From CAZVON01 sp964628435 (GTDB lineage Bacteria > Patescibacteriota > Microgenomatia > Levybacterales > UBA12049): a stretch of 64,000 nucleotides of DNA. The notes under the pieces are model-generated. The model was not told the DNA's origin. It saw only the letters and a list, made by a program, of their open reading frames with translations, and did no database searches. The position numbers and the translations under genes were made by a program. Location of the stretch: positions 1 through 64,000 of the forward strand of contig CAZVON010000001.1 of NCBI GenBank assembly GCA_964628435.1, written 5' to 3'. Shown here one piece after another: positions 15,734 to 24,260 of this stretch (its first letter is position 1; each line of letters opens with the position of its first letter).

Positions 15734-16789
15734 ATGATTACCCTCCATTCTGCAACAGAAGGGACAAGAACGATCTTAAAGTGGACAAGCATTATTAGTG
15801 GTAGTGTCCTTCTTCTGGTATTCCTTTATCAAGGGGGTGTAAATGTAAAAGAAATGCTTTATCCTACTCCAAAACCACCACCAACAGTTTCTTTTGGCAA
15901 ATTGCCAAAAGTGGCATTTCCTCCAAGTGTCACACAAAAAACATTTGATTTCTCTCTCGATACACTAACTGGAACTCTCCCTCAATTTTCAGACAGAATT
16001 GAAGTCTATAAGTTAACATCTCAAGAACCCAACTTATTAGCTCTTCAAACAGCAAAAGAGAAAGTTTCCTCTGTTGGATTTTCTGAAGAACCTACTAAGC
16101 TTTCTTCGACACTCTACCAGTGGAATGATCAATCTGAAATAAATCGAAAATTGAACTTGGACATTTTGACTTTTGATTTCGATATTAGCTCTTCTTTTTA
16201 TACAAACGATCTTGTTTTAAAAGCTCAAAATCTTGCGAATGAACAACAGGCGATACAAATTGCACAAGATTTTCTTTCAAAACTTATACATCTTGATGAC
16301 TTGGATACGTCTAAAACAAAAACGACTCTCCTTACAATAAACAACGGAGCTCTTGCTCAGGCAACCAGTTTTTCCTCAACCAATATTATTCGGATCGATT
16401 ATTATCAAAAAAATGTCAATAATCTTCCTATCTTCTATGCTCATCCACCATACTCTACTATGAATTTTTTCATTGGGGGAGGAGAAACAGATCCTCAAAT
16501 TATACAATCTCATTTTTACCATCAGGTGATTACTAATGAACAATCAACATATCCAATTAAAACTGCCGATGAAGCATTCGATGAGCTTAAAAAAGGACAT
16601 GCCTACATTGCATCTTTTTTTCCCAATGGTGGATCTGTGAGCTTAAAAAACATATTCTTAGGATATTATTTGGGAGATATAAAACAAAATTACCTTATGC
16701 CTATTATTATTTTTGAAGGAGATCATGGATTTTATGCATATGTCTCGGCAATCAAAGATACATGGATAGAAAATGGAGTAAGAGATTAG
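15734..16789 (+). CDS. Membrane-anchored extracytoplasmic protein, function unknown
   Basis: 351 residues from the ATG at 15734, fixed by the -10 box 6 nt upstream. One transmembrane helix (about 13-35), a proline-rich stalk (PTPKPPPTV) and a large polar exported domain. No motif was recognised. Repeated features such as QAIQIAQDFL and TADEAFDELKKGHAYI recall YycI/YycH-like or PepSY-like regulatory domains, but this is weak. Its stop overlaps the stop of the convergent carboxypeptidase gene by 4 nt. Confidence 0.6.
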   Translation: MITLHSATEGTRTILKWTSIISGSVLLLVFLYQGGVNVKEMLYPTPKPPPTVSFGKLPKVAFPPSVTQKTFDFSLDTLTGTLPQFSDRIEVYKLTSQEPNLLALQTAKEKVSSVGFSEEPTKLSSTLYQWNDQSEINRKLNLDILTFDFDISSSFYTNDLVLKAQNLANEQQAIQIAQDFLSKLIHLDDLDTSKTKTTLLTINNGALAQATSFSSTNIIRIDYYQKNVNNLPIFYAHPPYSTMNFFIGGGETDPQIIQSHFYHQVITNEQSTYPIKTADEAFDELKKGHAYIASFFPNGGSVSLKNIFLGYYLGDIKQNYLMPIIIFEGDHGFYAYVSAIKDTWIENGVRD

Positions 16790-17796
16790 TCTTGTTGAAC
16801 GATGGATTGAATATTTATATAAAAAATGTCTTGAGAAAGTTTCGATAATAGTTCTTTCGTGTCAGCAAATCGATCCTGGCTTTTCATTACCGCAAGAATA
16901 ATTGTTCTTTTTTGTTCTGATTTAGAAGTAACGAGCACTTGCCCTGCTTCATCAGTAAAGCCTGTTTTAATGCCATCTACCCCATCTTTTCCCAAAAGAA
17001 TATTGAGATTGTAAAGATGGTACATTCTGGTCCCATTTGTATTAAATATTACTTTTTCTTTTGTTGAAACTATTGACTTCAAGAGTGGATTTTTTATCGT
17101 TGTTGATGCTAACAATACCAGCTCTTTTATAGAAGTAATATTTTTTTCATCAAGACCAGTGGGATCTACAAAATGTGTGCGATGTAAATTAAGCTCATTT
17201 GCTTTTTGATTCATTCTCTCTACAAATTTATTTACTCCTCCAGGATAGTTATAAGCAATTGTTAACGCTGCATCGTTTCCAGAAGGAAGCAACATCGCAT
17301 ACAGAATATCGTTAAAAGAAATCGTATCTCCATACTTAAATCCAACCGTAACTCCTTGCATTTTTTTTTTTTTTTTAGTCAATATCTCTTCTGGTTTAAA
17401 ATATTCGCTTGCAACTAAAGCTGTCATCAGTTTGGTTGTGGATGCCATTGGAAAAATCAAATTCTCTCCTTTAGTAAATAAGACTACTTTAGAAACATCG
17501 TCAATTATAATTGCGGCTTGAGCGCTTAGATGAAATGTTAGATTTTCTGTGATTTTTTTACTTAATAATGGATAATCCGCAGGTTTTGGAGGTATAAATG
17601 GGGATGGTTGTGTTTTTTGTACTGCGATTTGTCCTTGTACTAAAGTATCTACGTTTTCAAGAATAAGCCAAACAAGAAGCAACAAACCAAAAAGTAGAGT
17701 AACATACCCGGTAAAGTATTTACTGCTAAGATATTGCCTAACATGGCTATTTTTAAGGATGTTTCGAAATGTTAGTAAGTTGTGAAAGACGTTCAT
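16786..17796 (-). CDS. S11-family D-alanyl-D-alanine carboxypeptidase
   Basis: 336 residues from the ATG at 17796, which lies inside the 3' end of aspS (44-nt overlap); no later start precedes the membrane anchor (about 32-50). All three catalytic motifs are intact: STTK (about 115), SGND (about 170) and KTG in GIKTGFTDEAG (about 270). It trims peptidoglycan stem peptides outside the membrane. A run of 16 As (coding KKKKK) before MQGVTVGFKYG is an obvious slippage site; loss or gain of one base would switch the enzyme off. Cotranscribed with aspS. Confidence 0.88.
   Translation of the reverse strand: MNVFHNLLTFRNILKNSHVRQYLSSKYFTGYVTLLFGLLLLVWLILENVDTLVQGQIAVQKTQPSPFIPPKPADYPLLSKKITENLTFHLSAQAAIIIDDVSKVVLFTKGENLIFPMASTTKLMTALVASEYFKPEEILTKKKKKMQGVTVGFKYGDTISFNDILYAMLLPSGNDAALTIAYNYPGGVNKFVERMNQKANELNLHRTHFVDPTGLDEKNITSIKELVLLASTTIKNPLLKSIVSTKEKVIFNTNGTRMYHLYNLNILLGKDGVDGIKTGFTDEAGQVLVTSKSEQKRTIILAVMKSQDRFADTKELLSKLSQDIFYINIQSIVQQD
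17361..17376. repeat. 16-nt poly-T/poly-A homopolymer inside a carboxypeptidase gene
   Basis: Sixteen consecutive Ts on the plus strand encode five lysines of the D,D-carboxypeptidase. This is the longest homopolymer noticed in the window. Confidence 0.85.
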
Positions 17797-19132
17797 CGAC
17801 TCGGTCCATATCTCGTGGAAATAAACTTGATTCTCGTACATTTAAAAGCCCAAGGATATCTTTCGTTATTCGTTCAAGTCCCATCGCAAACCCTCCTTCT
17901 GGTGGCATACCGTATTGAAATGCCTGCAAATACATGGAAAAATACTTAGGATTATTCCCACGCTGCTTAATTTTTTCGATAAGCATATTGTAGTCATGTA
18001 TACGTTGTCCACCAGTTACCCATTCTTCGTTAACACCAAGTAGATCAAAACTAAGAGTATACTCCGAATCATGTGGATCTGGCATTGTATAAAATGGTCG
18101 TTTCTTTGTCGGGAAGTGTGTAATAAATACAAATGGTATGCCATACTCCTCTTGCGCCCAGAGACAAATTTCTTTTTCATCAGATGGATCAAGATCTGGC
18201 TCGCTACGGTGATCTCTATTGGTTCTTTGAAAAATTATTTCTTGTGCTTCTCGCATTTTTATTCTCGGAAACGTTTTATCATATATATCTAACACACCAA
18301 CATCCAAAAGCTTAAGCTCTTGCCTATTGTTTTCTTTTACAGCCGTAAATATATCTTTAATAATCAATTCTGCGGTATCCATTACGTCAGTATAAGACTC
18401 AATAAATCCCATTTCTGCGTCTAAACTTACATACTCTGAAAGGTGACGGGTAGTAACTGAGGGCTCGGCACGGTATGCATGAGCAATAGTAAATACCCGT
18501 TCAAAAATCGACACCATCATTTGTTTATAAAATTGTGGAGATTGACCAAGATATGCTTTGCTCCCATAGTAATCAATTGAAAAAACTTCTGCTCCTCCTT
18601 CAGTTGCAGTTGGTACAATGGTAGGAACAAAAATTTCTGTAAAGCCTTGACCACTAAGTGTCTGTCGAAAAGATTTAACAATTGTTTCCTGTACTTTAAA
18701 AATTGCAGAAATTTTCGGATGGCGTAGCGCAAGCGTTCGATGATCCAGTAGTGTCTGCAGTTCTAGTTTCAGTTCTTTCCCTCCCATGTCAAAGGGAAGT
18801 TCAGCAGCTTCTGAAATAATGCTGATTTCTGTTGCCTCTAGTTCTAGACTACCGGTGGAAACCAGTGGATTTACATACCTTTCTTCTCTTTTTTTTACAA
18901 GACCAATAACTTTTACAACATCTTGCGGATGAAGCTTTGATAGAGTATCTAACGCCGACTCATCAAGCACGGCAACTTGCAAAATTCCAGATCGGTCTTT
19001 TATATCAAAAAAGGCAATTTTCCCGTGTCGCCGAATGGTTTGAATCCACCCAACAATACTAACTTTCTCTCCAACGTGAGAAAGACAATCAATGCCCAAA
19101 ATTCTTTTTGATGTAAATATGTTCTGCACCAT
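17753..19132 (-). CDS. aspS: Aspartyl-tRNA synthetase, archaeal-type length
   Basis: 459 residues: an OB-fold anticodon-binding domain (about 20-110) and a class II core. The core shows TEGGAEVFSIDYYG, the motif 2 region YRAEPS and RHLSEY, and motif 3 GMGLERI-like AMGLERITKDIL. The GAD insertion domain of the usual bacterial enzyme (about 590 residues) is absent, so this is the short archaeal/eukaryal type, often non-discriminating. The presence of a YqeY protein (24261) and the usual GatCAB pathway would fit a non-discriminating enzyme, but that is inference. A clear promoter lies upstream; the carboxypeptidase gene overlaps its 3' end. Confidence 0.93.
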   Translation of the reverse strand: MVQNIFTSKRILGIDCLSHVGEKVSIVGWIQTIRRHGKIAFFDIKDRSGILQVAVLDESALDTLSKLHPQDVVKVIGLVKKREERYVNPLVSTGSLELEATEISIISEAAELPFDMGGKELKLELQTLLDHRTLALRHPKISAIFKVQETIVKSFRQTLSGQGFTEIFVPTIVPTATEGGAEVFSIDYYGSKAYLGQSPQFYKQMMVSIFERVFTIAHAYRAEPSVTTRHLSEYVSLDAEMGFIESYTDVMDTAELIIKDIFTAVKENNRQELKLLDVGVLDIYDKTFPRIKMREAQEIIFQRTNRDHRSEPDLDPSDEKEICLWAQEEYGIPFVFITHFPTKKRPFYTMPDPHDSEYTLSFDLLGVNEEWVTGGQRIHDYNMLIEKIKQRGNNPKYFSMYLQAFQYGMPPEGGFAMGLERITKDILGLLNVRESSLFPRDMDRVDERLSQLTNISKHP

Positions 19133-19144
19133 TTGCTATTTGTT

Positions 19145-19185
19145 ATTGTAGCGATAATTTAACATCTTGACAAGACAATATTGTC
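19145..19185 (-). promoter_or_regulatory. aspS promoter with adjoining 12-bp palindrome
   Basis: Minus strand: TTGTCA (19168-19173), 17-bp spacer, TACAAT (19145-19150), 12 nt to the ATG. The perfect palindrome GACAATATTGTC (19174-19185) abuts the -35 on its upstream side and could be an operator or a UP-like element. Confidence 0.6.
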
Positions 19186-19283
19186 GCACTAAATTTTTAC
19201 CGTGTGTAGGAAGACAAGTTTTTTTTGGAGCAAGGCGAAATTGCAATACGAGCACATCTACTGACATAAAGAAGATAAACACG

Positions 19284-21068
19284 TCAATGATGTGCCTTAA
19301 TATCTTTTATCTTTAATTGCAAATTCGTACTGCCATTCCACTTGTTCTCGTCTATTGTATATACAATGTCTACATGATCTCCAATATGAAAGTTATGACT
19401 TCTCTCCCCCAATCCAAATCCTATTGCATCAATTTTGAATTCTTGTCCTGAGTCTTGCCGAAGGAACTTGTCCTGAGCTCCTCGAGTCTGAACGACTTCG
19501 GAGTCGAAGACTTGTCGAAGGATTGAATTTTGAACTTTGAACTTCACATGGTTTCTTTCCCTTCCTATCAATCTCATATCATTAATGATTACGTTTCTGG
19601 ATACAAAAGTTGGCTCTGGGTTTCCCATTCCAAAAGGCGCAAGTTGTTGCAATGTTTGATAAACGAATGAATCAATACCTGAAAGCGGCAACTCACAATC
19701 AATTCGAAGAGTACGAGTAAGTTTATCTTCATGAAGTAATTCGTCCGCTAATTTTTCGAGTTTTTCTTTAAGAAGGGTAAGTTTTGCGGTTTCGACTGTA
19801 AAACCAGCAGCCATGGGATGACCACCAGCGTCTACTAAAAAATCTGATGCCATGCGAATAAACTCGATAATATTAAATCCAGAAACGGACCGTGCAGATG
19901 CTTTACTATGTATCTGTCCTTTAGCAATAACTATTGAAGGACGATAGTATTCTTCCACTAATTTTCCTGCTACCAAACCAATTACTCCTGGCTGATACGA
20001 TTCATGCGCAATGAATAATAGCTTTTTATTCGTAATTTCCAACTTACGATTCATTATTTCATTTTTTGCATGTTGCACAGTTTCTATGGTTAATTGTTGA
20101 CGACTTCTATTGGTATTTCCTAATATCTGAGCCAAATCTTGCGCTCTTTTTCTGCTATTTGTGCAGATAAGCCGAAGACTATCCATTGCGTACTCCAACC
20201 TTCCCATTGCATTTAATCGTGGAGCGATAATATGCCCAACTGCATAAGCATCAATTTCTTCACGGTTTATTGTAGCTTCTTTAAAAAGCTCAATGAACCC
20301 AAGTCTCTTGGTACTACGTAATGCTTCTAATCCAAACCTGGTGAGTACTCTATTTGCTCCAGTAAGTGGAACCAGATCCGCAATAGTTGCCAAGGCAACA
20401 AGCTCCAAGTGATTCTCGTTTTGACTTTTACCTTTTGACTTTTGCTTTTTGACTTCCTGTGCCAGTAAGTACGCCACTCCTGTTCCACAAAGTTTTGTTG
20501 TATAAACTATCGCCAAAGCATTTGGCAATTTTGTTGATCGAATATGATGGTCGGTAATAATCACATCAATCTGTTGTTTATGTGCAAATTCAACTGCCTC
20601 ATGTGCTACAATCCCGTTATCTACGGTAATTATCAACTTGAGATTTGGGATTTGAGATTGGAGATTTTCGATCCCTCGGATCGAGAGTCCGTATCCTTCA
20701 TCGATTCTATGAGGAATATATGGAGTTACCTGTGCGCCTAGACTATTGAGCGTTTCCCACAAAATCGCTGTCCCACAAATACCATCAACATCGTAGTCAC
20801 CAAATACTACAATTTGTTCCTGATTTTTTATTGCCCAACGAATTCTATCCAATGCTTTTTTGAGCTGTTTTTTGTCGATCCCTACCGCAACAACAGTTAC
20901 TTGGCCAAGACCAGGATCTAAAAATTCCTCTTTTTCTTTTTTTGAAGTCTGCCCTCTGTTTTCAAGAAGAAGTTCTACGAGTTCTTCAATTTTGAATTCT
21001 TTTCCTGAGTCTTGCCGAAGGATTGAATTTTGAATTTTGAATTTATTGATTATTTCCCATTTTTTCAT
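19284..21068 (-). CDS. recJ: Single-stranded-DNA exonuclease RecJ with in-frame repeat insertions
   Basis: 594 residues. DHH phosphoesterase motifs are FGDYDVDGI (about 89), VDNGI and ITDHHIR (about 160); the DHHA1 region has GGHPMAAGFT. RecJ degrades ssDNA 5' to 3' in recombination and mismatch repair. The protein carries odd segments without counterpart in typical RecJ: FKIQNSILRQDSGKEFKI near the N-terminus, a similar longer copy near residue 510-545, KKQKSKGKSQNENH, and NRKLEITNKK. The DNA under them is repetitive (see repeat entries). The frame stays open through all, so the gene is probably functional. Divergent from cca with interlocked -10 boxes. Confidence 0.93.
   Translation of the reverse strand: MKKWEIINKFKIQNSILRQDSGKEFKIEELVELLLENRGQTSKKEKEEFLDPGLGQVTVVAVGIDKKQLKKALDRIRWAIKNQEQIVVFGDYDVDGICGTAILWETLNSLGAQVTPYIPHRIDEGYGLSIRGIENLQSQIPNLKLIITVDNGIVAHEAVEFAHKQQIDVIITDHHIRSTKLPNALAIVYTTKLCGTGVAYLLAQEVKKQKSKGKSQNENHLELVALATIADLVPLTGANRVLTRFGLEALRSTKRLGFIELFKEATINREEIDAYAVGHIIAPRLNAMGRLEYAMDSLRLICTNSRKRAQDLAQILGNTNRSRQQLTIETVQHAKNEIMNRKLEITNKKLLFIAHESYQPGVIGLVAGKLVEEYYRPSIVIAKGQIHSKASARSVSGFNIIEFIRMASDFLVDAGGHPMAAGFTVETAKLTLLKEKLEKLADELLHEDKLTRTLRIDCELPLSGIDSFVYQTLQQLAPFGMGNPEPTFVSRNVIINDMRLIGRERNHVKFKVQNSILRQVFDSEVVQTRGAQDKFLRQDSGQEFKIDAIGFGLGERSHNFHIGDHVDIVYTIDENKWNGSTNLQLKIKDIKAHH
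19429..19544. repeat. Palindrome-bearing repeat element, long copy, inside recJ 3' part
   Basis: Shares two blocks with the copy at 20986-21044: the block reading TGAATTCTTGTCCTGAGTCT and the flank GAAGGATTGAATTTTGAA. Between them it holds an extra palindromic core (CGACTTCGGAGTCG near 19493-19506). It is in frame with recJ and codes for the ILRQ...DSGQEFKI stretch. Confidence 0.8.
20418..20453. repeat. Short tandem TTTTGACTTTT-like repeat inside recJ
   Basis: Three imperfect units of 11-13 bp (TTTTGACTTTTA, TTTTGACTTTTG, TTTTTGACTTCC) encode the lysine-rich segment KKQKSKGKSQNE, which interrupts an otherwise typical RecJ helix. Confidence 0.6.
20673..20692. repeat. Small perfect palindrome inside recJ
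   Basis: TCGATCC and GGATCGA surround a 3-nt loop. The flanking sequence GAGATTTGGGATTTGAGATT is a low-complexity word typical of spacer-like insertions and encodes NLQSQIPNL. Confidence 0.55.
20986..21044. repeat. Repeat element, short copy, at the recJ 5' end
   Basis: Matches the element at 19429-19544 in both flanks but lacks the central extra palindrome. It encodes residues 9-27 of RecJ. Flanked by repeated TTGAATTTTGAA words. Confidence 0.8.
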
Positions 21069-21080
21069 AAAATTTCATCT

Positions 21081-21093
21081 GCTATACTATAGC
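21081..21093. promoter_or_regulatory. Interlocked divergent -10 boxes of recJ and cca
   Basis: GCTATACTATAGC is an odd-centred perfect palindrome. It contains TATACT on the plus strand (21083-21088, toward cca) and TATAGT on the minus strand (toward recJ), so the two promoters should exclude each other. Confidence 0.5.
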
Positions 21094-21108
21094 AAACATA
21101 TCAACTTA

Positions 21109-22485
21109 ATGAAAGAAAATATTCCATCAACTGTTAATAATATTTATAACTCATTTCAACAAGCAGGATACCACGTGTACCTGGTAGGTGGATGTGTACG
21201 AAATTTGTTGTTAAAAAAGCCAGTTAAAGACTGGGATCTAACTACGAATGCGACCCCAGAAGAAATTCTCAAACTTTTTCCAAACGGATTTTATGACAAC
21301 ACATTTGGAACTGTCGGTATCCCAGCTGTTATCGAAAACCAAGACAAAGTAGTCGAAATCACAACCTTTAGAACAGAGCAAGGATATACAGATCGAAGAA
21401 GACCAGATATTGTTGAGTGGGGCAAGACTATTCAAGAAGATCTTGCAAGACGAGATTTCACTATTAATGCAATCGCTCTTCGCTTTGCTGAATCTACTCA
21501 AAACAATGAACCTGATCTAGAAATTATTGATCCCTATTATGGACAAAAAGACTTATCTCAAGGCATTATCCGAGCAGTTGGAGACCCGAATAAGCGGTTT
21601 AAAGAAGATGCGCTACGTCTTTTACGAGCTATTCGATTAGCAACCACTTACTCTTTTACAATTGAAAACCAAACATGGAAAGAAATGGTAAATGATGTTT
21701 ATCTTATTAAAAATATTTCAACAGAGCGCATTCGAGTAGAGTTATTGCGGATTTTAGAAAGTGAATTTCCGTACGAAGGAATTATGCTTTTAAAAAACTC
21801 AGGACTTCTTCACCATATTCTCCCGGAGCTTATGGATGGAGTTGAAGTATCTCAAATCCGTCCAGGCAGACATCATACAACCGATGTGTTTACCCATAAT
21901 ATTCTCTCGTTAAAATTCTGTCCCTCTCATGATCCTATTGTTCGGTTTGCAACGCTTTTGCATGACATTGGAAAACCAAAAGTTAAGTCAACTGATCAAG
22001 AAGGATTGGTAATTTTCCATAATCACGAAATAGTCGGCGCAAAAATAGCAAGAGATATTTGCGATCGGCTAAAATTTTCTAAAAAAGATCGCAATAAAAT
22101 TGTTACTCTGATTCGTTGGCACATGTTTACGGTTGACGAAAACATAACTGACGCGGCAGTGCGGCGATTTATCCGACGAATTGGTGTGGAAAACGTACAA
22201 GACATGATTGACCTTCGTATTGGTGATCGACTGGGTGGAGGCACTCAAACATCAGAAAGTTGGCGTCTGAAGTTATTTAAAAAACGTATTGAAGAACAAC
22301 TTAAACCAGCACCTTTTTCGATTAACGATATGGTAATTGATGGTCATGATATCATGAAAGAACTACACATTAAACCAGGGCCGAAAATAGGAGATTTACT
22401 TCAAAAATTATTTGAAGAAGTTGATGAAGACTTATCAAAAAATAATAGAGAGTATTTAATCACGCGGCTTAAACAACTGGCGTAA
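21109..22485 (+). CDS. cca: CCA-adding tRNA nucleotidyltransferase with HD domain
   Basis: 458 residues from the ATG at 21109 (20 nt after the -10; the longer open frame would run into recJ). The class II nucleotidyltransferase head has VYLVGGCVRN and the metal-binding DWDLTT (Asp-x-Asp), then RRDFTINAIA and the RAIRLATTY region. A C-terminal HD domain has LLHDIGKP (about residue 288). It adds or repairs the 3' CCA of tRNAs; the HD domain may add phosphohydrolase activity as in E. coli. Starts were chosen from conservation and promoter position. Confidence 0.93.
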   Translation: MKENIPSTVNNIYNSFQQAGYHVYLVGGCVRNLLLKKPVKDWDLTTNATPEEILKLFPNGFYDNTFGTVGIPAVIENQDKVVEITTFRTEQGYTDRRRPDIVEWGKTIQEDLARRDFTINAIALRFAESTQNNEPDLEIIDPYYGQKDLSQGIIRAVGDPNKRFKEDALRLLRAIRLATTYSFTIENQTWKEMVNDVYLIKNISTERIRVELLRILESEFPYEGIMLLKNSGLLHHILPELMDGVEVSQIRPGRHHTTDVFTHNILSLKFCPSHDPIVRFATLLHDIGKPKVKSTDQEGLVIFHNHEIVGAKIARDICDRLKFSKKDRNKIVTLIRWHMFTVDENITDAAVRRFIRRIGVENVQDMIDLRIGDRLGGGTQTSESWRLKLFKKRIEEQLKPAPFSINDMVIDGHDIMKELHIKPGPKIGDLLQKLFEEVDEDLSKNNREYLITRLKQLA

Positions 22486-22528
22486 TCTCCTGACACATTA
22501 TATATCACTGCATAGTGAAATATTCCTG

Positions 22529-22540
22529 TATAATAATTCT
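22529..22540 (+). promoter_or_regulatory. Leaderless promoter of the ABC transporter operon
   Basis: Consensus TATAAT (22529-22534) is followed by exactly 6 nt and the ATG at 22541. A -35 is not obvious. Confidence 0.65.
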
Positions 22541-23470
22541 ATGGAAAACGTTTTAGAGGTCAAAAACCTCACGAAAGAGTTTGGCGATTTTACCGCCGTT
22601 AACAATATCTCCTTCTCGCTTAAGGATGGGGAGATTTTGGGCTTGCTTGGTCCAAACGGTGCCGGAAAAACTACAACTATACAAATGCTTCTAGGAGTTT
22701 TAGGGCCAAGTTCAGGAAGTATTACCTATTTTGGTCTGCCTCTCAAAACGCGAAAAGACACAATAATGGAAAAAGTTAACTTTTCCTCAACGTATGTTAA
22801 TCTTCCTTGGAATTTAACTGTATGGGAAAACCTTCATTTTATTTCCTATTTATATGACATACCGAATCGAAAAGAACGAATTAAAAAAATTGCACACATT
22901 TTTCAACTTGAAGATCTACTGCATAAAAGACAAGGAAGTTTATCTGCTGGACAACAAACACGGGTTAACTTGGCAAAAGGATTTATTAATTTTCCAAAAG
23001 TACTCCTCCTTGATGAACCAACTGCTTCTCTTGATATTGAAATTGCCGATATGATTAGGAAATTTCTCGTGGAACAGAGAGAAAAGTTTAATATTTCTAT
23101 CATATTAACGTCTCATAATATGGCAGAAGTTGAGGAACTATGTGATAGAATAATTTTTATTCACAACGGAGAAATAATCGCAGATGATACACCAGAAAAT
23201 TTAGCAAAAAGCATCCAAATTGCTCATGTTGAACTTCGTATGAAAGATTCCCTAGATAAAGCTATTAAATACTGTAACGATAAAAATATACCAATGAAAA
23301 CATACAGAAAACAGATTGTAATAGACATCAACGAGAAAAATATTCCAGAGCTACTCAAAGACTTAATGCAACAAGGGGTAAATTACGACGAAATTAGTAT
23401 AGAAAAACCACCGCTTGAAGACTATTTTTTCCAAGTTGTGTCGGATGATAAAAAATATGAAAACACATAG
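22541..23470 (+). CDS. ABC transporter ATP-binding protein (ABC-2 exporter type)
   Basis: 309 residues. Walker A GPNGAGKTT (about 39), signature LSAGQQTR (about 131), Walker B VLLLDEPTASLD (about 151) and the switch His in LTSHNM (about 188). A C-terminal extension of about 80 residues is typical of the DrrA/CcmA-type exporters. The next gene encodes the permease and begins 14 nt before this gene ends. The substrate is unknown; polysaccharide, lipid or drug export are all possible. Confidence 0.93.
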   Translation: MENVLEVKNLTKEFGDFTAVNNISFSLKDGEILGLLGPNGAGKTTTIQMLLGVLGPSSGSITYFGLPLKTRKDTIMEKVNFSSTYVNLPWNLTVWENLHFISYLYDIPNRKERIKKIAHIFQLEDLLHKRQGSLSAGQQTRVNLAKGFINFPKVLLLDEPTASLDIEIADMIRKFLVEQREKFNISIILTSHNMAEVEELCDRIIFIHNGEIIADDTPENLAKSIQIAHVELRMKDSLDKAIKYCNDKNIPMKTYRKQIVIDINEKNIPELLKDLMQQGVNYDEISIEKPPLEDYFFQVVSDDKKYENT

Positions 23471-24242
23471 AATATTTGCTATTATTTTACGGAATCTGTA
23501 TGGATTTAGACGCAACTATGACCGTGTATTCGACGCATTCTGGTGGCCTACATTGGAATTAGTTTTGTGGGGACTAACCGGATCATACCTTATACAGCTT
23601 GTCCCAGACTTTTCGGAAATCTTGTTTATTATTGTATCAGGAATCACCTTCTGGTTTGTTGTTGGCCGTTCTCAGTATGAAATCAATGTTGCACTTTTGG
23701 AAGAAATATGGTCTAGAAATCTCATTAATATTTTTGTATCTCCAATAAAGTTTTCTGAATGGGTTATTAGTATTATAATTATTGGCGTGTTAAAGGCAAT
23801 GATAAGCTTTATTGCATCAGTCATTGTAGCCTATGTTCTTTATAAAGTTCATTTTTTTATCTACGGATTTTATTTGATTCCTCTTATTTTCTTGCTTCTT
23901 ATGACTGGATGGTGGGTAAGCTTTTTTATTACAGGACTTATTTTACGATACGGATCTCGGGTACAAACATTTGCATGGACGCTAATTGCAGCATTTGCAC
24001 CTTTGTCTGCAATTTATTATCCTGTCTCTGTTCTTCCCCAAAACGTACAAGTAATTTCATTTATTTTACCTACTACATATATTTTTCAAGGAATACGTAG
24101 TATTATTACCAAAGGAACTATCGATAACACCTTACTTCTGAGCAGTTTCTTATTAAATATATTCTATCTAATTCTTTCTATTGTCTACTTAAAAAGAAGT
24201 TTTTCTCTAGTACTAAAAAAAGGAATGTCGCAAGTTCAATAA
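23457..24242 (+). CDS. ABC-2 type permease
   Basis: 261 residues from the ATG at 23457, within the last 14 nt of the ATPase gene; the longer open frame has no better start. Six hydrophobic segments. The N-terminal RNLYGFRRNYDRVFDAFWWP amphipathic helix and the late FILPTTYIFQGIR helix are typical of ABC-2 (DrrB/NodJ-like) permeases. It forms the membrane half of the exporter with the 22541 ATPase. Substrate unknown. Confidence 0.88.
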   Translation: MKTHRIFAIILRNLYGFRRNYDRVFDAFWWPTLELVLWGLTGSYLIQLVPDFSEILFIIVSGITFWFVVGRSQYEINVALLEEIWSRNLINIFVSPIKFSEWVISIIIIGVLKAMISFIASVIVAYVLYKVHFFIYGFYLIPLIFLLLMTGWWVSFFITGLILRYGSRVQTFAWTLIAAFAPLSAIYYPVSVLPQNVQVISFILPTTYIFQGIRSIITKGTIDNTLLLSSFLLNIFYLILSIVYLKRSFSLVLKKGMSQVQ

Positions 24243-24248
24243 ATTCAA

Positions 24249-24260
24249 TACAATTCTGTT
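24249..24260 (+). promoter_or_regulatory. Leaderless promoter of yqeY
   Basis: TACAAT (24249-24254), 6 nt, ATG at 24261. It lies between the permease stop and yqeY, so yqeY can be expressed on its own. Confidence 0.55.
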
